Notes under the pieces: generated by a model
Databases searched by the model: none
The model's input: only the letters and a program-made list of their open reading frames with translations
Told to the model about the DNA's origin: nothing
Assembly: GCA_004020645.1 (NCBI GenBank)
Contig: SAQL01000016.1
Span: forward strand, 92,813 to 156,812
Length of the DNA stretch: 64,000 bases
Reading direction: 5' to 3'
Source of the DNA: Mesorhizobium sp.
GTDB taxonomy: Bacteria; Pseudomonadota; Alphaproteobacteria; Rhizobiales; Rhizobiaceae
Program-made: the position numbers and the translations under genes
Shown: positions 25,084 through 34,135 of the stretch, one piece after another
How the letters are laid out: each line of letters begins with the position of its first letter
How positions within the stretch are numbered: the first letter of the stretch is position 1

Positions 25084-25902
25084 ATGGAGAGGCAGGCGGT
25101 GAATTTTTCGACGTCAGGCCAGCCGCGTGGCTTGGCCCTCAGCATTCGGCTGGTCGCTTTTTGCGCCGCGGTCCCTTTGGCTCTTTGCCTCGCAAGCAGC
25201 CCCGGATATGCGCTGAGTGAAATCAAGCGCGAGGATCTTCCTTCGCCAGTCACGCCAGGTGCCGACGATGACATGTCGCCGCCCGGAACTGCGGTGCCGA
25301 TGCCCGACCCGCTCGGCACGACACCGCCCGCAGCCAGCCAGCCGGCGCCCCCCGACGAGCGGGAACAGATTGAACTGGAGAGGCCAACAGACGATGGTGG
25401 CATAGCCAATCCGCAAGTCGATCCGGATGAACCCTTGCCCGAGGTCGTCTACGATCTCAGCAAGCTGCCGGAGCCGGTCAGGCGCATGCACGATCTGATT
25501 ATCGGGGCCTGCAAGAGCGGCGACATCGAAAAACTCCGGCCGCTGATCGGCCAAGGCGATACGATGACCCAATTGTCGCTGGGCGAGATCGAAGGCGACC
25601 CGATCACCTTCCTGAAAGGTCTTTCGGGCGACACGGAAGGCCAGGAAATCCTCGCCATCCTGGAAGAGGTGCTCAGTGCCGGCTATGTCCATGTCGATGT
25701 CGGCACGCCGCAGGAGCTCTATGTCTGGCCATATTTCTTCGCGTTGCCGCTGGACAAGCTCGACGCCAGGCAGCGGGTCGAGCTGTTCAAGATCGTCACC
25801 GCCGGCGACTATGACAGCATGAAGCAGTTCGGCGCCTACATCTTCTACCGCGTCGGCATCACGCCGGACGGACAGTGGACGTTCTTCGTCGCCGGGGACT
25901 GA
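25084..25902 (+). CDS. exported protein of unknown function
   Basis: 272 residues. A signal peptide runs to about residue 43 (LVAFCAAVPLALCLASS then PGYALSE). A Pro/Asp-rich low-complexity region follows to about 115, then a folded domain of about 150 residues rich in LPEPVRRMHDLIIGACKSGD and ending in the aromatic YRVGITPDGQWTFFVAGD. I do not recognise the domain. A GTG at 25099 with GGAGAGG ahead is an alternative start that would still keep the signal peptide. Probably periplasmic. Confidence 0.8.
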   Translation: MERQAVNFSTSGQPRGLALSIRLVAFCAAVPLALCLASSPGYALSEIKREDLPSPVTPGADDDMSPPGTAVPMPDPLGTTPPAASQPAPPDEREQIELERPTDDGGIANPQVDPDEPLPEVVYDLSKLPEPVRRMHDLIIGACKSGDIEKLRPLIGQGDTMTQLSLGEIEGDPITFLKGLSGDTEGQEILAILEEVLSAGYVHVDVGTPQELYVWPYFFALPLDKLDARQRVELFKIVTAGDYDSMKQFGAYIFYRVGITPDGQWTFFVAGD

Positions 25903-26095
25903 GCGGCCGGCGGAGACGCAGCACAGACCTTAGGCTCGCCGGAATAGCTGTCTTTCGTGCATGGTTAAGGCGCTTTTGTTCGACGATCGCCTTTGCGCTC
26001 GATCTCAGAACGAACGGGAAGCCGGACCCTTTGCGGCATCAATTCGCTGAACCTTTGTTCGGCCCCTTTATCTACGGCATGAAGCCTTTCTGATT

Positions 26096-26488
26096 CTATT
26101 TACAACTGTATTCCCAAGTGAAATATTGAGGGTGTTCAGCACCTGGATCTTCTTCTTGCTCAGGATCTCTGCTTATTGTTATGTCCCCCAGAGAACTGAC
26201 GCCGTTTTGGCAGCTGCCTTTAATCAATCCTGCAACCATTCCAAAAATTTGCAAATGGCGCTCACGGAATGACATTCCTGCAAGCGGCCCATCGTACTTT
26301 TCTCTATTATGAACCACCTCTATGCGTCGTTCGTTTGAGTCTAGGGCGACTATAGAGTAGTTAAACTCTGAGCCATCTAATTCAGACACTCCTTTCTTTA
26401 AACTATTGAATGCGTTCGCCGAACTTATCATCATGCACAGGATGGGTAATAAAGTGGATATATATTTGCCATAATTGATATCAACCAT
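26096..26488 (-). CDS. AT-rich exported orphan protein
   Basis: 130 residues with a signal peptide (ISTLLPILCMMISSANAFN). The mature part has two cysteines (GSCQNG and the C-terminal YSCK), suggesting a disulphide, and ends EHPQYFTWEYSCK. Codon use is strikingly unlike every neighbour: many third-position A and T, in a window that is otherwise strongly GC-rich. It follows the dihydroorotase-like gene by four bases on the same strand but is probably a recent acquisition. I do not recognise a family. Confidence 0.7.
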   Translation of the reverse strand: MVDINYGKYISTLLPILCMMISSANAFNSLKKGVSELDGSEFNYSIVALDSNERRIEVVHNREKYDGPLAGMSFRERHLQIFGMVAGLIKGSCQNGVSSLGDITISRDPEQEEDPGAEHPQYFTWEYSCK

Positions 26489-26492
26489 AATC

Positions 26493-27824
26493 TCACTCCG
26501 CCAATGCCTCGGAGAACTCCACTGCTCTGCCCTGCCCCGGCGTGACGATCTCGCCTTCCCACATCACGCGGCGGCCGCGCACGACTGTTCCGACCGGCCA
26601 CCCGGTCACTTCTCTGCCGTCATAGGGCGTCCAGCCGGCCTTCGAGCCTGCCTGCGCATTGGTGATGGTCTCGCGACGCTTCAAATCGACGATCGTGAAA
26701 TCCGCGTCGTAGCCGGCGGCTATGCGGCCTTTCCTGGCCATGCCGAAGATACGCTGCGGGCCGTGGCTGGACAGGTCGACGAAACGTTGCAACGTCAGCC
26801 GGCCGGCATTGACGTGGTCGAGCATGATCGGCACCAACGTCTGCACGCCGGTCATGCCCGACGGCGAGGCCGGATAGGGCTTTGCCTTTTCGGCCAGCGT
26901 GTGCGGGGCGTGGTCGGAACCCAGTACATCGACGATGCCTTGCGCAATGCCGTGCCAGATGCCGTCGCGGTGGCGTGCTGCACGCACAGGCGGGTTCATC
27001 TGGATCAGCGTGCCGAGGCGTGCATAGTCGTCAGCGCTCAGCGTCAGATGATGCGGTGTCGCCTCGCAGGTCGCGACATCCTTGTGCCGTTCGAGGAAGG
27101 CGATCTCCTCGGCGGTCGAGATGTGCAGCACATGGATACGCGCGCGGGCTTTCCGAGCAATGCGCACAAGGCGCTCGGTGCAGCGCAAGGCGGCGATCTC
27201 GTCGCGCCAAACCGGATGCGAAGCCGGGTCGCCCTCGATGCGTTCGCCGAGCCGCTCGCGCAGCCGGAATTCGTCCTCGGAATGGAAGGCCGCACGGCGG
27301 CGGGTATTCCTCAGGATCGAGGCGACGCCCTCATCGTCCTCGACCAAAAGGTCGCCGGTGGACGAGCCCATGAATACTTTTATGCCGGCAGCGCCGGGTA
27401 GCCGCTCCAGTTCGCCGGCATCCCCGGCATTGTCGCGGGTGCCGCCGACCCAGAAGGCAAAGTCGCAATGCATGCGGCCAGAGGCGCGCCGCACCTTGTC
27501 GGCAAGGGCTGCCTCGCTGGTGGTCAGCGGGTTGGTGTTGGGCATCTCGAAGACGGTGGTGACGCCGCCCAGCACAGCTGCCCGAGAGCCGGTCTCCAAA
27601 TCTTCCTTGTGCTCCAGCCCCGGCTCGCGGAAATGCACCTGGCTGTCGACGACGCCGGGCAGGATGTGCAGGCCACGACAGTCAACCGTCTCGCCGGCTG
27701 AAGCCTGGCCGAGATTGCCGATGGCGGCGATGCGCCCGCCGTTGATGCCGACGTCGCGCCGGCCCTCGCCATCGTGGTTGACCACCGTGCCGCCTGTCAG
27801 GATGAGGTCGTAGGTCGTGGCCAT
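26493..27824 (-). CDS. pyrC: dihydroorotase-like amidohydrolase (PyrC-type)
   Basis: 443 residues, amidohydrolase superfamily. The lysine segment AAGIKVFMGSSTG, RIHVLHISTAEE, CEATPHHLTLS and the metal-binding aspartate in LGSDHAPHTLAEK are all present, as in dihydroorotases. The usual H-x-H motif after the first strand reads D-S-Q-V-H, so its first histidine is glutamine. From memory, related rhizobial proteins annotated as dihydroorotase look the same. The catalytic role in pyrimidine synthesis is therefore likely but not assured. It is divergent from the YgfZ-like gene. Confidence 0.8.
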   Translation of the reverse strand: MATTYDLILTGGTVVNHDGEGRRDVGINGGRIAAIGNLGQASAGETVDCRGLHILPGVVDSQVHFREPGLEHKEDLETGSRAAVLGGVTTVFEMPNTNPLTTSEAALADKVRRASGRMHCDFAFWVGGTRDNAGDAGELERLPGAAGIKVFMGSSTGDLLVEDDEGVASILRNTRRRAAFHSEDEFRLRERLGERIEGDPASHPVWRDEIAALRCTERLVRIARKARARIHVLHISTAEEIAFLERHKDVATCEATPHHLTLSADDYARLGTLIQMNPPVRAARHRDGIWHGIAQGIVDVLGSDHAPHTLAEKAKPYPASPSGMTGVQTLVPIMLDHVNAGRLTLQRFVDLSSHGPQRIFGMARKGRIAAGYDADFTIVDLKRRETITNAQAGSKAGWTPYDGREVTGWPVGTVVRGRRVMWEGEIVTPGQGRAVEFSEALAE

Positions 27825-27907
27825 GCTGATCCGGTCTCTTGCGGGGGGAGTGTCAGCGGCTTACGTAATGGCCGACTGTTTTGCAAGATCAGGTTCTTTT
27901 TCCGCCC

Positions 27908-28786
27908 ATGCCCTTTGCCCTACTGAAAGATCGCGCACTCGTTTCCGTGTCAGGCCCGGATGCCGAGAACTTTTTGCAGAACATTCTGACCACCGACCTC
28001 GACGCACTGGCAGCCGGCGAAGCAAAGCCTGGTGCCTTGCTGACGCCGCAAGGCAAGATCCTCTTCGACTTCCTGATCTCCCGCACTGGCGAGAATTCGT
28101 TCCGCCTCGACTGCCGATCCGATGTATCAGACGATTTCATCCGGCGGCTGATGCTCTACAAATTGCGCGCCAGGGTCGAGATCGCCAAGGCAGATCAGGG
28201 ACTTGTCGCTGTTGCGTGGGGGGATGATTCAACCGCTTCGCAGTTTGGTTCAACGCCGGTTGCAGATGCACGGTTCCGCGACGCGTCCGTAACGCGCTTT
28301 TATGGCGGCACGGCCGCCGGCGGCGATCCGGCCGCATGGCAAGCTCTGCGCATCGCTCATGGGATTGCCGAAAGCGGCAGCGACTATCAGCTCGGCGACG
28401 CCTTCCCGCATGATGTGCTGCTCGACGAGACCGGCGGTGTCGGCTTCAGGAAGGGCTGCTATGTCGGCCAGGAGGTGGTCTCGCGTATGCAGCATCGCGG
28501 CACCGCCAGACGGCGGGTGCTGATCGTTTCGGCCGAACGGCGCCTGCCCGCTCCTGGCACAGAGTTGACAGTTGCCGGGCGACCGGTCGGCACGCTTGGT
28601 ACTGCCGCCGGCACGGCGGGCCTCGCCATAGCCCGTATCGACCGCGTCAAGGCAGCGCTCGACGCCGGCCAGCCGATCATGGCGGATGACATCCCTGTGT
28701 CGCTCGCCATCCCGGCCTGGGCGACGTTCACTTTTCCGCTGGAAACCGTTGGCCCGCAGGAATCCGTCGGCGTGGAGGAGGCCTGA
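27908..28786 (+). CDS. ygfZ: YgfZ/GcvT-type folate-binding protein
   Basis: 292 residues from ATG 27908; an open frame to a TTG at 27881 adds nine residues. The diagnostic motif K-G-C-Y-V-G-Q-E is present at about residues 183-190, the C-terminal end has RRRVLIVSAER and the N-terminus contains VSGPDAENFLQNILTTDL. Proteins of this family use tetrahydrofolate to help maintain certain Fe-S enzymes. It overlaps the next gene by one base (TGATG), with GGAGGAG just ahead, so the two are co-translated. Confidence 0.9.
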   Translation: MPFALLKDRALVSVSGPDAENFLQNILTTDLDALAAGEAKPGALLTPQGKILFDFLISRTGENSFRLDCRSDVSDDFIRRLMLYKLRARVEIAKADQGLVAVAWGDDSTASQFGSTPVADARFRDASVTRFYGGTAAGGDPAAWQALRIAHGIAESGSDYQLGDAFPHDVLLDETGGVGFRKGCYVGQEVVSRMQHRGTARRRVLIVSAERRLPAPGTELTVAGRPVGTLGTAAGTAGLAIARIDRVKAALDAGQPIMADDIPVSLAIPAWATFTFPLETVGPQESVGVEEA

Positions 28787-29418
28787 TGGCGGCCGACCGT
28801 CCCGGGGCGCCGCCGCGCGCCTGGCAGCGCATGCTGTCGGGCCGGCGGCTGGATCTGCTTGACCCTTCGCCGCTTGATATCGAGATTTCGGACATCGCCC
28901 ATGGGCTTGCCCGCGTCGCCCGCTGGAACGGCCAGACCAGCGGCGATCACGCCTTTTCCGTCGCCCAGCATTCGCTGTTGGTCGAGGCGCTTTTCGGCGA
29001 GCTGGCGCCGGACGCCCCGGCCGACGCGCGGCTGGCGGCTTTGCTGCATGACGCGCCGGAATATGTCATCGGTGACATGATCTCACCGTTCAAATCGGTG
29101 ATGGGCGGCAGCTACAAGGAGTGCGAGCTCAGGCTGCAGCGCGCCATCCATCTGCGCTTTTCGCTGCCGGTCGAACCTAGTGCTGGCCTGCGCAAGGAAA
29201 TCAAGCGCGCCGACCAGATCGCCGCCTATTTCGAGGCGACGCTGCTTGCCGGCTTTTCGACCGCCGAGGCGACCAAATTCTTCGGCAGGCCGCGCGGCTT
29301 TAATGCCGAACACTTCGATTTCACCCCGCGTTCGGTGACCTGGGCGCAAAACGCGTTCCTCAAACGGTATGCGGCAATCGAGAAATCGCGGCGTCAAACG
29401 CTGCAGCCAGCCGACTGA
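28786..29418 (+). CDS. HD-domain phosphohydrolase
   Basis: 210 residues. The metal-binding histidines and aspartates of an HD fold are visible: SVAQHSLLVEALF, then the H-D pair in AALLHDAPEYVIGD, and a late aspartate in IKRADQIAAYFEA. Size and motif order match the YfbR-like group that hydrolyses nucleoside monophosphates. Start overlaps the ygfZ stop by one base after a strong GGAGGAG site. Confidence 0.88.
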   Translation: MAADRPGAPPRAWQRMLSGRRLDLLDPSPLDIEISDIAHGLARVARWNGQTSGDHAFSVAQHSLLVEALFGELAPDAPADARLAALLHDAPEYVIGDMISPFKSVMGGSYKECELRLQRAIHLRFSLPVEPSAGLRKEIKRADQIAAYFEATLLAGFSTAEATKFFGRPRGFNAEHFDFTPRSVTWAQNAFLKRYAAIEKSRRQTLQPAD

Positions 29419-29448
29419 AAAACGGTAAATTAACCGAAAAGGACGACG

Positions 29449-30303
29449 GTGCCGTGTTCGATCACGGTCTGCAGGCACGCCTCATGTCCGCCACTCAAGG
29501 CTGGTTCGCCCGTCCGCGGACGGAGGGCCGAAGGCATAGGCCCGCCGCGACGGATAGAAGACGAATTGCGCGAACAGAATGATCGTTTTTCGGCCGCCGT
29601 CGAGGACATGTCGCATGGCTTGGGCATGTTCGATGCCGACGAGCGCATGATCATCTGCAACGGTAATTATATCAGCGTCGGCGCCGAAGCGCTGATGCGG
29701 TGGCACTCGCCGGCACGCGGCTTGGTGCCGCCAGACGACTTCATCCCGGTCGCCGAAGAAACCGGGCTGATCGTGCCGCTCGGCGAGTGGGCGCTGAGGA
29801 AAGCCTGCACGGTTGCGGCGGGCTGGCCGCATGGGTTGCGTATCGCGGTCAATGTCTCGGCTGTGCAGATCAAAAGTGGTACCTTTGCCCGCAGTGTGAT
29901 CTCCGCGTTGGCATTTTCCGGCGTGCCGGCCGATCGGCTTGAACTGGAAATCACCGAAACGGTGCTGATGGACGAGAGCGATACCGTGCTCAAGACGCTC
30001 AGGCAGTTGCGCGACCTCGGCGTCCGTATCGCGCTGGACGATTTCGGCATCGGTTACTCGTCGCTCGGCTATCTCCGCCGCTTCCCGGTCGACAAGATCA
30101 AGATCGACCGCTCCTTCATCCGCGACATCGACAACCGCGACACGGCCGCGATCGTGCGCACCGTTATCGGGCTCTGTGCGCAGCTTGGAACGACCGTCAC
30201 CGCCGAAGGCGTCGAAACCGGAGCGCAACTTGAATTCCTGCGAAAGGCTGTATCGAGGCTCAGGGCTCCCGGTCGGCATACCGTCGAATCGGCGGACTGC
30301 TGA
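29449..30303 (+). pseudogene. decayed PAS-GGDEF-EAL c-di-GMP protein
   Basis: The frame reads a PAS-like start (FSAAVEDMSHGLGMFDADER, then CNGNY) and jumps within three residues to the EAL motif (EALMRWHSPARGLVPP). The whole GGDEF domain and the start of the EAL domain are missing. The rest of EAL is good, with IAVNVSAVQ, ELEITETVLM, LDDFGIGYSSLGYLRR and the catalytic EGVET, up to LEFLRKA. At about 30250 a one-base loss shifts the frame; in the next frame the expected C-I-E-A-Q-G appears. It is probably not a working phosphodiesterase. Confidence 0.8.
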
Positions 30304-30382
30304 AGTCGCGCGCGACGCTGAGGCAATCAGGCTGAGCGCGACGGGGCCAACCAGACATCGGGTCGGCCTAAAACGCCTGCCA

Positions 30383-31273
30383 TCAGCGCAATGTATCGAC
30401 ATATTTTTCGTGGAAGCGCACGTAACCGGCTTCGATCTGCTTGAGATGACGCTCTGTCAGGGCGTGAAACGCTGGCAGTTGATGGAACGGCACACCCGGA
30501 TAGGCATGATGCTCGGCGTGAAACGGCATGTTCCAAGCCAGCTTGCGGATAAGCCAGTTGGTCAGCGTGGTTCGGGTGTTTTCCAGCATATTGGCTACAA
30601 ATGGACAACGGCCATGTTCGGCCAAGAGATAAAGGCGCAGGAATGGCTGTCCGAGCAGCGCCGGCACGATCCAGACATAGAACAGCGTCGTCGACCGGAA
30701 CCAGACGGCCAGCACAAGGATGACGGCATAAAGGGCAATCATGGCACGGGCCTCGGCGCGCACCTTGGCGTAGCCTTTTGGCGGCACGTAATTGTCCCGG
30801 CATCGGCCGGTGGCGTTGATGTAGAGCGTCTTGAGCTGGCCCCACCACACCGGAATGCCGGAGACGTGGACGATATACTGACGCAACGTTCCCGGCTTGG
30901 GAAAGGCGAGCTCCGGGTCGTTCTCCGGATCCTGGGTGAAGCGATGATGGGCGAAATGGAAATAGCGGAACCAGTCCGCCGGCAACGCGATCGCCAGGCT
31001 GCAGACGCGCGCAACGAAGCCGTTCAGCCGCTGTGTTTCGAAAGCCGTGCGATGAACTGTCTCGTGAAGAAGCGTGAACAGGAAAACGATCAGGATGCCT
31101 TGCGGCACCATCAGAAGCGGCCAGAACGGCACCTTGGCGATGATCAGCGAGCCGATGACGATGGTCGCGCCCCAATGACCGCCAAGCTGCAACAGCCCGA
31201 GGCGATCCGACTTGGCGGTCAGCCGCTCGCGCTGTTGCTGCGTCAGAGATGCGATCACGTCGCGATGGTCCAT
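30383..31273 (-). CDS. membrane fatty-acid desaturase
   Basis: 296 residues. The three histidine boxes of non-haem di-iron desaturases are present: HETVH (about 71), HFAHH (about 107) and HAEHH (about 249). Four hydrophobic helices lie between them, and QDPENDPEL follows the second box. The enzyme is in the inner membrane; its substrate may be an acyl lipid or a beta-carotene-type ring, and the sequence does not settle which. It is divergent from a LysR-type gene, with an operator-like palindrome in the shared promoter. Confidence 0.88.
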   Translation of the reverse strand: MDHRDVIASLTQQQRERLTAKSDRLGLLQLGGHWGATIVIGSLIIAKVPFWPLLMVPQGILIVFLFTLLHETVHRTAFETQRLNGFVARVCSLAIALPADWFRYFHFAHHRFTQDPENDPELAFPKPGTLRQYIVHVSGIPVWWGQLKTLYINATGRCRDNYVPPKGYAKVRAEARAMIALYAVILVLAVWFRSTTLFYVWIVPALLGQPFLRLYLLAEHGRCPFVANMLENTRTTLTNWLIRKLAWNMPFHAEHHAYPGVPFHQLPAFHALTERHLKQIEAGYVRFHEKYVDTLR

Positions 31274-31351
31274 TGGTTTTGATCCCGCACTGTCGATCAG
31301 ATGAGGCTAATCGCCAAAGTATCTTTCGCAAAACGAGGATTTCTGCAATTT

Positions 31352-31370
31352 AGATAAGCTCAACTTATCT
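31352..31370. promoter_or_regulatory. LysR-type operator palindrome
   Basis: AGATAAG-CTCAA-CTTATCT is a perfect 7-bp inverted repeat with a 5-bp spacer. It contains ATAAG-N5-CTTAT, the T-N11-A pattern recognised by LysR proteins. It lies 11 bp before the LysR start at 31381 and 79 bp from the desaturase start, so it probably gives autoregulation and control of the desaturase. Confidence 0.75.
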
Positions 31371-31380
31371 ATTGGTTGCC

Positions 31381-32325
31381 ATGGTCGCACTTCCATCCTT
31401 GCGGGGACTCCAGGCTTTCGAGGCTGCGGCGCGCTGCGGCAGCTTTGCCGCCGCAGCCGAAGAACTTTCGATTTCCGCGGCTGCGGTCAGCCAGCTGATC
31501 CGGACAATCGAGGACCAGATGAGCCGCAAGCTGTTTCACCGGGTCAACCGCCGTGCCGTGCTGACCGATGCCGGCCGGGAAATGCTGCCTCGGCTGACAA
31601 CGGCCTTCGAGGAGATCGGAAGCGTGTCGCGCGAGCTCAGCGGCGCGGAGTTTCGATCACGGCTTGTCGTCTCGGCACCGCCGTCCATGGCGATGGGCTG
31701 GCTCTCGACGCGCTTGAAGAGCTTTGTCGCCAGCCACGGCGCGGTCGACATATCGCTGAGAGGCGAAGACGATCCGGTGTCGTTCGACCGTGACCTGATC
31801 GACATACGTCTTTCCTATGGGCGCTCCCACTATCGCGATCAGGCAACGGAAGACATCGTGAGCGATGCCGTCTATCCCGTTTGCGCACCGGGCATGGTAA
31901 GCGGGATCGGCGGCTTTGAAGGCGCCGCCCTTGCCGGCCTGCCGTTGATCCACACGGATTGGGGGCCGACGGGTGCCTCCTTTCCGTCCTGGCGCAACTG
32001 GTTCGAGACGGCCGGCATCGAGCCCGGCCGTGCGAGCCAGCGCGGTCTGTCGGCGAATTCGTCACGGGCAGCCCTCGATCTCGCCATCTCGGGCCTCGGC
32101 GTCGCGCTCGCGCAGGGCGTCTTCTGCGCCGAGGCGGTGGAAGACGGCAGGCTGGTCAGGCCCGTCGCACAGGCGCTGGAACTGCGCCAGCCCTATTGCC
32201 TGTCGATCCCGCAACGAAGCTTGAGGCGCGATGTGGTGGCGGCGTTCAGGCAGTGGCTGATCCAGGAATGCCTGCGCTCGGTGCGGTCGCCGGTTCTAAT
32301 CGCGAAACAAAACGCTAACTCCTGA
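31381..32325 (+). CDS. LysR-family regulator (GcvA-like)
   Basis: 314 residues from ATG 31381; a TTG three codons earlier is possible. The HTH spans residues 5-62: LRGLQAFEAAARCGSFAAAA, then SISAAAVSQLIRTIED. The start PSLRGLQAF and the effector domain (SLRGEDDPVSFDRDLIDIRL) resemble the GcvA/AmpR branch. It is divergent from the desaturase gene and a T-N11-A palindrome lies just upstream of its start. It probably regulates that desaturase; the inducer is unknown. Confidence 0.9.
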   Translation: MVALPSLRGLQAFEAAARCGSFAAAAEELSISAAAVSQLIRTIEDQMSRKLFHRVNRRAVLTDAGREMLPRLTTAFEEIGSVSRELSGAEFRSRLVVSAPPSMAMGWLSTRLKSFVASHGAVDISLRGEDDPVSFDRDLIDIRLSYGRSHYRDQATEDIVSDAVYPVCAPGMVSGIGGFEGAALAGLPLIHTDWGPTGASFPSWRNWFETAGIEPGRASQRGLSANSSRAALDLAISGLGVALAQGVFCAEAVEDGRLVRPVAQALELRQPYCLSIPQRSLRRDVVAAFRQWLIQECLRSVRSPVLIAKQNANS

Positions 32326-32374
32326 TGGCAGGAGGCCGCATTCGGTTATGGCGAACCCGGAGCTTTTGGCCCGC

Positions 32375-32646
32375 TCAGAGGTGCCCGCTCAATCCTTCCA
32401 CCATGTCCTTGTTTGTTGCCACGGGAACAATCTCGAAATCCACCAGATCCGACCATTCGATGACCAACGCTGCAGCAGCGTGACGTCATCCGTCTCCATC
32501 AGGATGAAGCAGCGACCCATGTCCGCCGAGATCCAGCTGTGATGAAGACGAAGGCCATCCGGCATCAGGCGACCACGGTCGCGGAAGCGACGGTAAATCT
32601 CCTTCCTATCGCGGCCGCGAAAATCCTCGATCACTATGAACAGCAT
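32375..32646 (-). pseudogene. DUF3303-like gene with one-base frameshift
   Basis: From ATG 32646, MLFIVIEDF, GLRLHHSWIS and FILMETDD match the small DUF3303 family. Near 32456-32459 a base appears to be missing. In the original frame the end is an unlikely string of Trp and Arg. In the next frame it reads EWSDLVDFEIVPVATNKDM, which is the expected family end, with a stop at 32375-32377. It follows the RimK-like gene by 26 bp on the same strand. It may be a sequencing error, but as it stands the product is broken. Confidence 0.75.
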
Positions 32647-32671
32647 CTCTCAGTCTCCCCAAGTGGAACAG

Positions 32672-34135
32672 TTACCGACCCTGTCGGTCGAGCCGCTCCA
32701 GAAACCACTGCGTCAGCCGTACCCAGACCTCGTCTTTTTCGCCAGAGTCCTCCCAGCCATGGTCGAGATTGGGATTGTCGTTGACCTCGATGACGAAGAC
32801 ACCGTCCTTGGTCTCCTTCAGGTCGACCCCGTAGAGGCCGTCGCCGATGCAGCGCGCCGCCCTCACCGCCGTCTCTACAACATGGGCCGGAGCCTCCTTC
32901 AAGGTAAAGGTCTTGATGCCGCCCTGGTCGGGCTTGCCGTTGGCCTTGTGGTTGACGATCTGCCAGTGCTTCTTGGCCATCAGATAGTGCACGGCAAACA
33001 GAGGCTGACCGCCGAGCACGCCGACGCGCCAGTCATATTCCGTCGGAATGAATTTCTGCGCGATCAAGAGATCGGAATCCTCCAGCCATTCGGTGGCAAG
33101 CGTCTTCAGCTCCTCGAAGGTGGCGCATTTCTTGACGCCGCGCGAAAACGACGAGTCCGGGATCTTCAGCACCAGCGGAAACCCCAGCGTCTGCGCCGCA
33201 ACTTCGAGATCCGAGGTGCCGGCGATCATCACCGTCGGCGGCACCGGAACCTTGTTGTAGGTCATCAGCTCGTTGAGATAGACCTTGTTGGTGCAGCGGA
33301 TCATCGACAGCGGATCATCGATGACAGGCATGCCTTCCTGCTGGGCGCGGCGCGCGAAGCGATAAGTGTGGTTGGAGATCGAAGTGGTCTCGCGGATGAA
33401 CAGCGCATCGTAATTGGCGAGCTTGGCCAGATCCTTTTTGGTGATCGGCTCGATTTCGACGCCCATCTTTTCGGCGATCTTGGCCCAGTAGCGCAGCGAC
33501 GAAATCTCCGACGGCGGCAACTCCTCATGCGGGTCGACCAGCGTGGCGAAAGTGTAGCGCGACGGCGTACGGCCCTTGGTGTCGCGCCACTCGCGGTTGG
33601 TGTAGGTCTCGAGGCACTGAAGGAAGCGCTTTTCTTCCTCCTCGGTCATCCTTGCCAGCGGATGGAAGCCGATTTTGCGGATCGACGCCCATTCGGCGCC
33701 GTCCGTGATGCGGACTTCCAGCGCCGGCGCTCGAAACCAGTCGAACAAAAGCTTGGCGAAGCGATCCCATATCCTCGACGGGCCGATGCCGAAGAAGATG
33801 CAGACTTTTTGCGGAAAGGCGCCGCCCAGATCCTTGCGGCATTTGTTGAGCGCGAGTTCCAGCTCCGGCAGCGCATGATCATAGAGCTTGCGCTCGGACA
33901 GGTCGATCATCGTCTCGACGGTCGGGATGACCTTGTGGCCGCGCGAACCGGCGAGCAGCGAGGCATAGTAGCCGCGGCTTTGGTAGCCGTAATTGTTGGA
34001 CAGGTTGATGACCTTCGGCCGCTGGCCGCGAAACAGCGCCGGATGGGCAAGGTAGTCGCGATTGGTGATGATCTTGTGCGGTGTCGCCACCTGATCGAGA
34101 TCGTTCTGCCGGCCGGTAAGGATGACCCAGGTCAT
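32672..34135 (-). CDS. RimK-like ATP-grasp ligase with N-terminal RLAN-type domain
   Basis: 487 residues. The first about 200 match the domain that precedes ATP-grasp in long RimK proteins (MTWVILTGRQNDLDQVATPH, then INLSNNYGYQSRGYYASLLA). The ATP-grasp part follows, with VLKIPDSSFSRGVKK, the FIPTEYDWRVGVLGG segment and the metal-binding end VIEVNDNPNLDHG. Such enzymes form amide bonds between an acyl phosphate and an amino group, often adding amino acids to a peptide end. Its start overlaps the stop of the GNAT-C39 gene as ATGA, so the two are almost certainly partners. Confidence 0.9.
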   Translation of the reverse strand: MTWVILTGRQNDLDQVATPHKIITNRDYLAHPALFRGQRPKVINLSNNYGYQSRGYYASLLAGSRGHKVIPTVETMIDLSERKLYDHALPELELALNKCRKDLGGAFPQKVCIFFGIGPSRIWDRFAKLLFDWFRAPALEVRITDGAEWASIRKIGFHPLARMTEEEEKRFLQCLETYTNREWRDTKGRTPSRYTFATLVDPHEELPPSEISSLRYWAKIAEKMGVEIEPITKKDLAKLANYDALFIRETTSISNHTYRFARRAQQEGMPVIDDPLSMIRCTNKVYLNELMTYNKVPVPPTVMIAGTSDLEVAAQTLGFPLVLKIPDSSFSRGVKKCATFEELKTLATEWLEDSDLLIAQKFIPTEYDWRVGVLGGQPLFAVHYLMAKKHWQIVNHKANGKPDQGGIKTFTLKEAPAHVVETAVRAARCIGDGLYGVDLKETKDGVFVIEVNDNPNLDHGWEDSGEKDEVWVRLTQWFLERLDRQGR

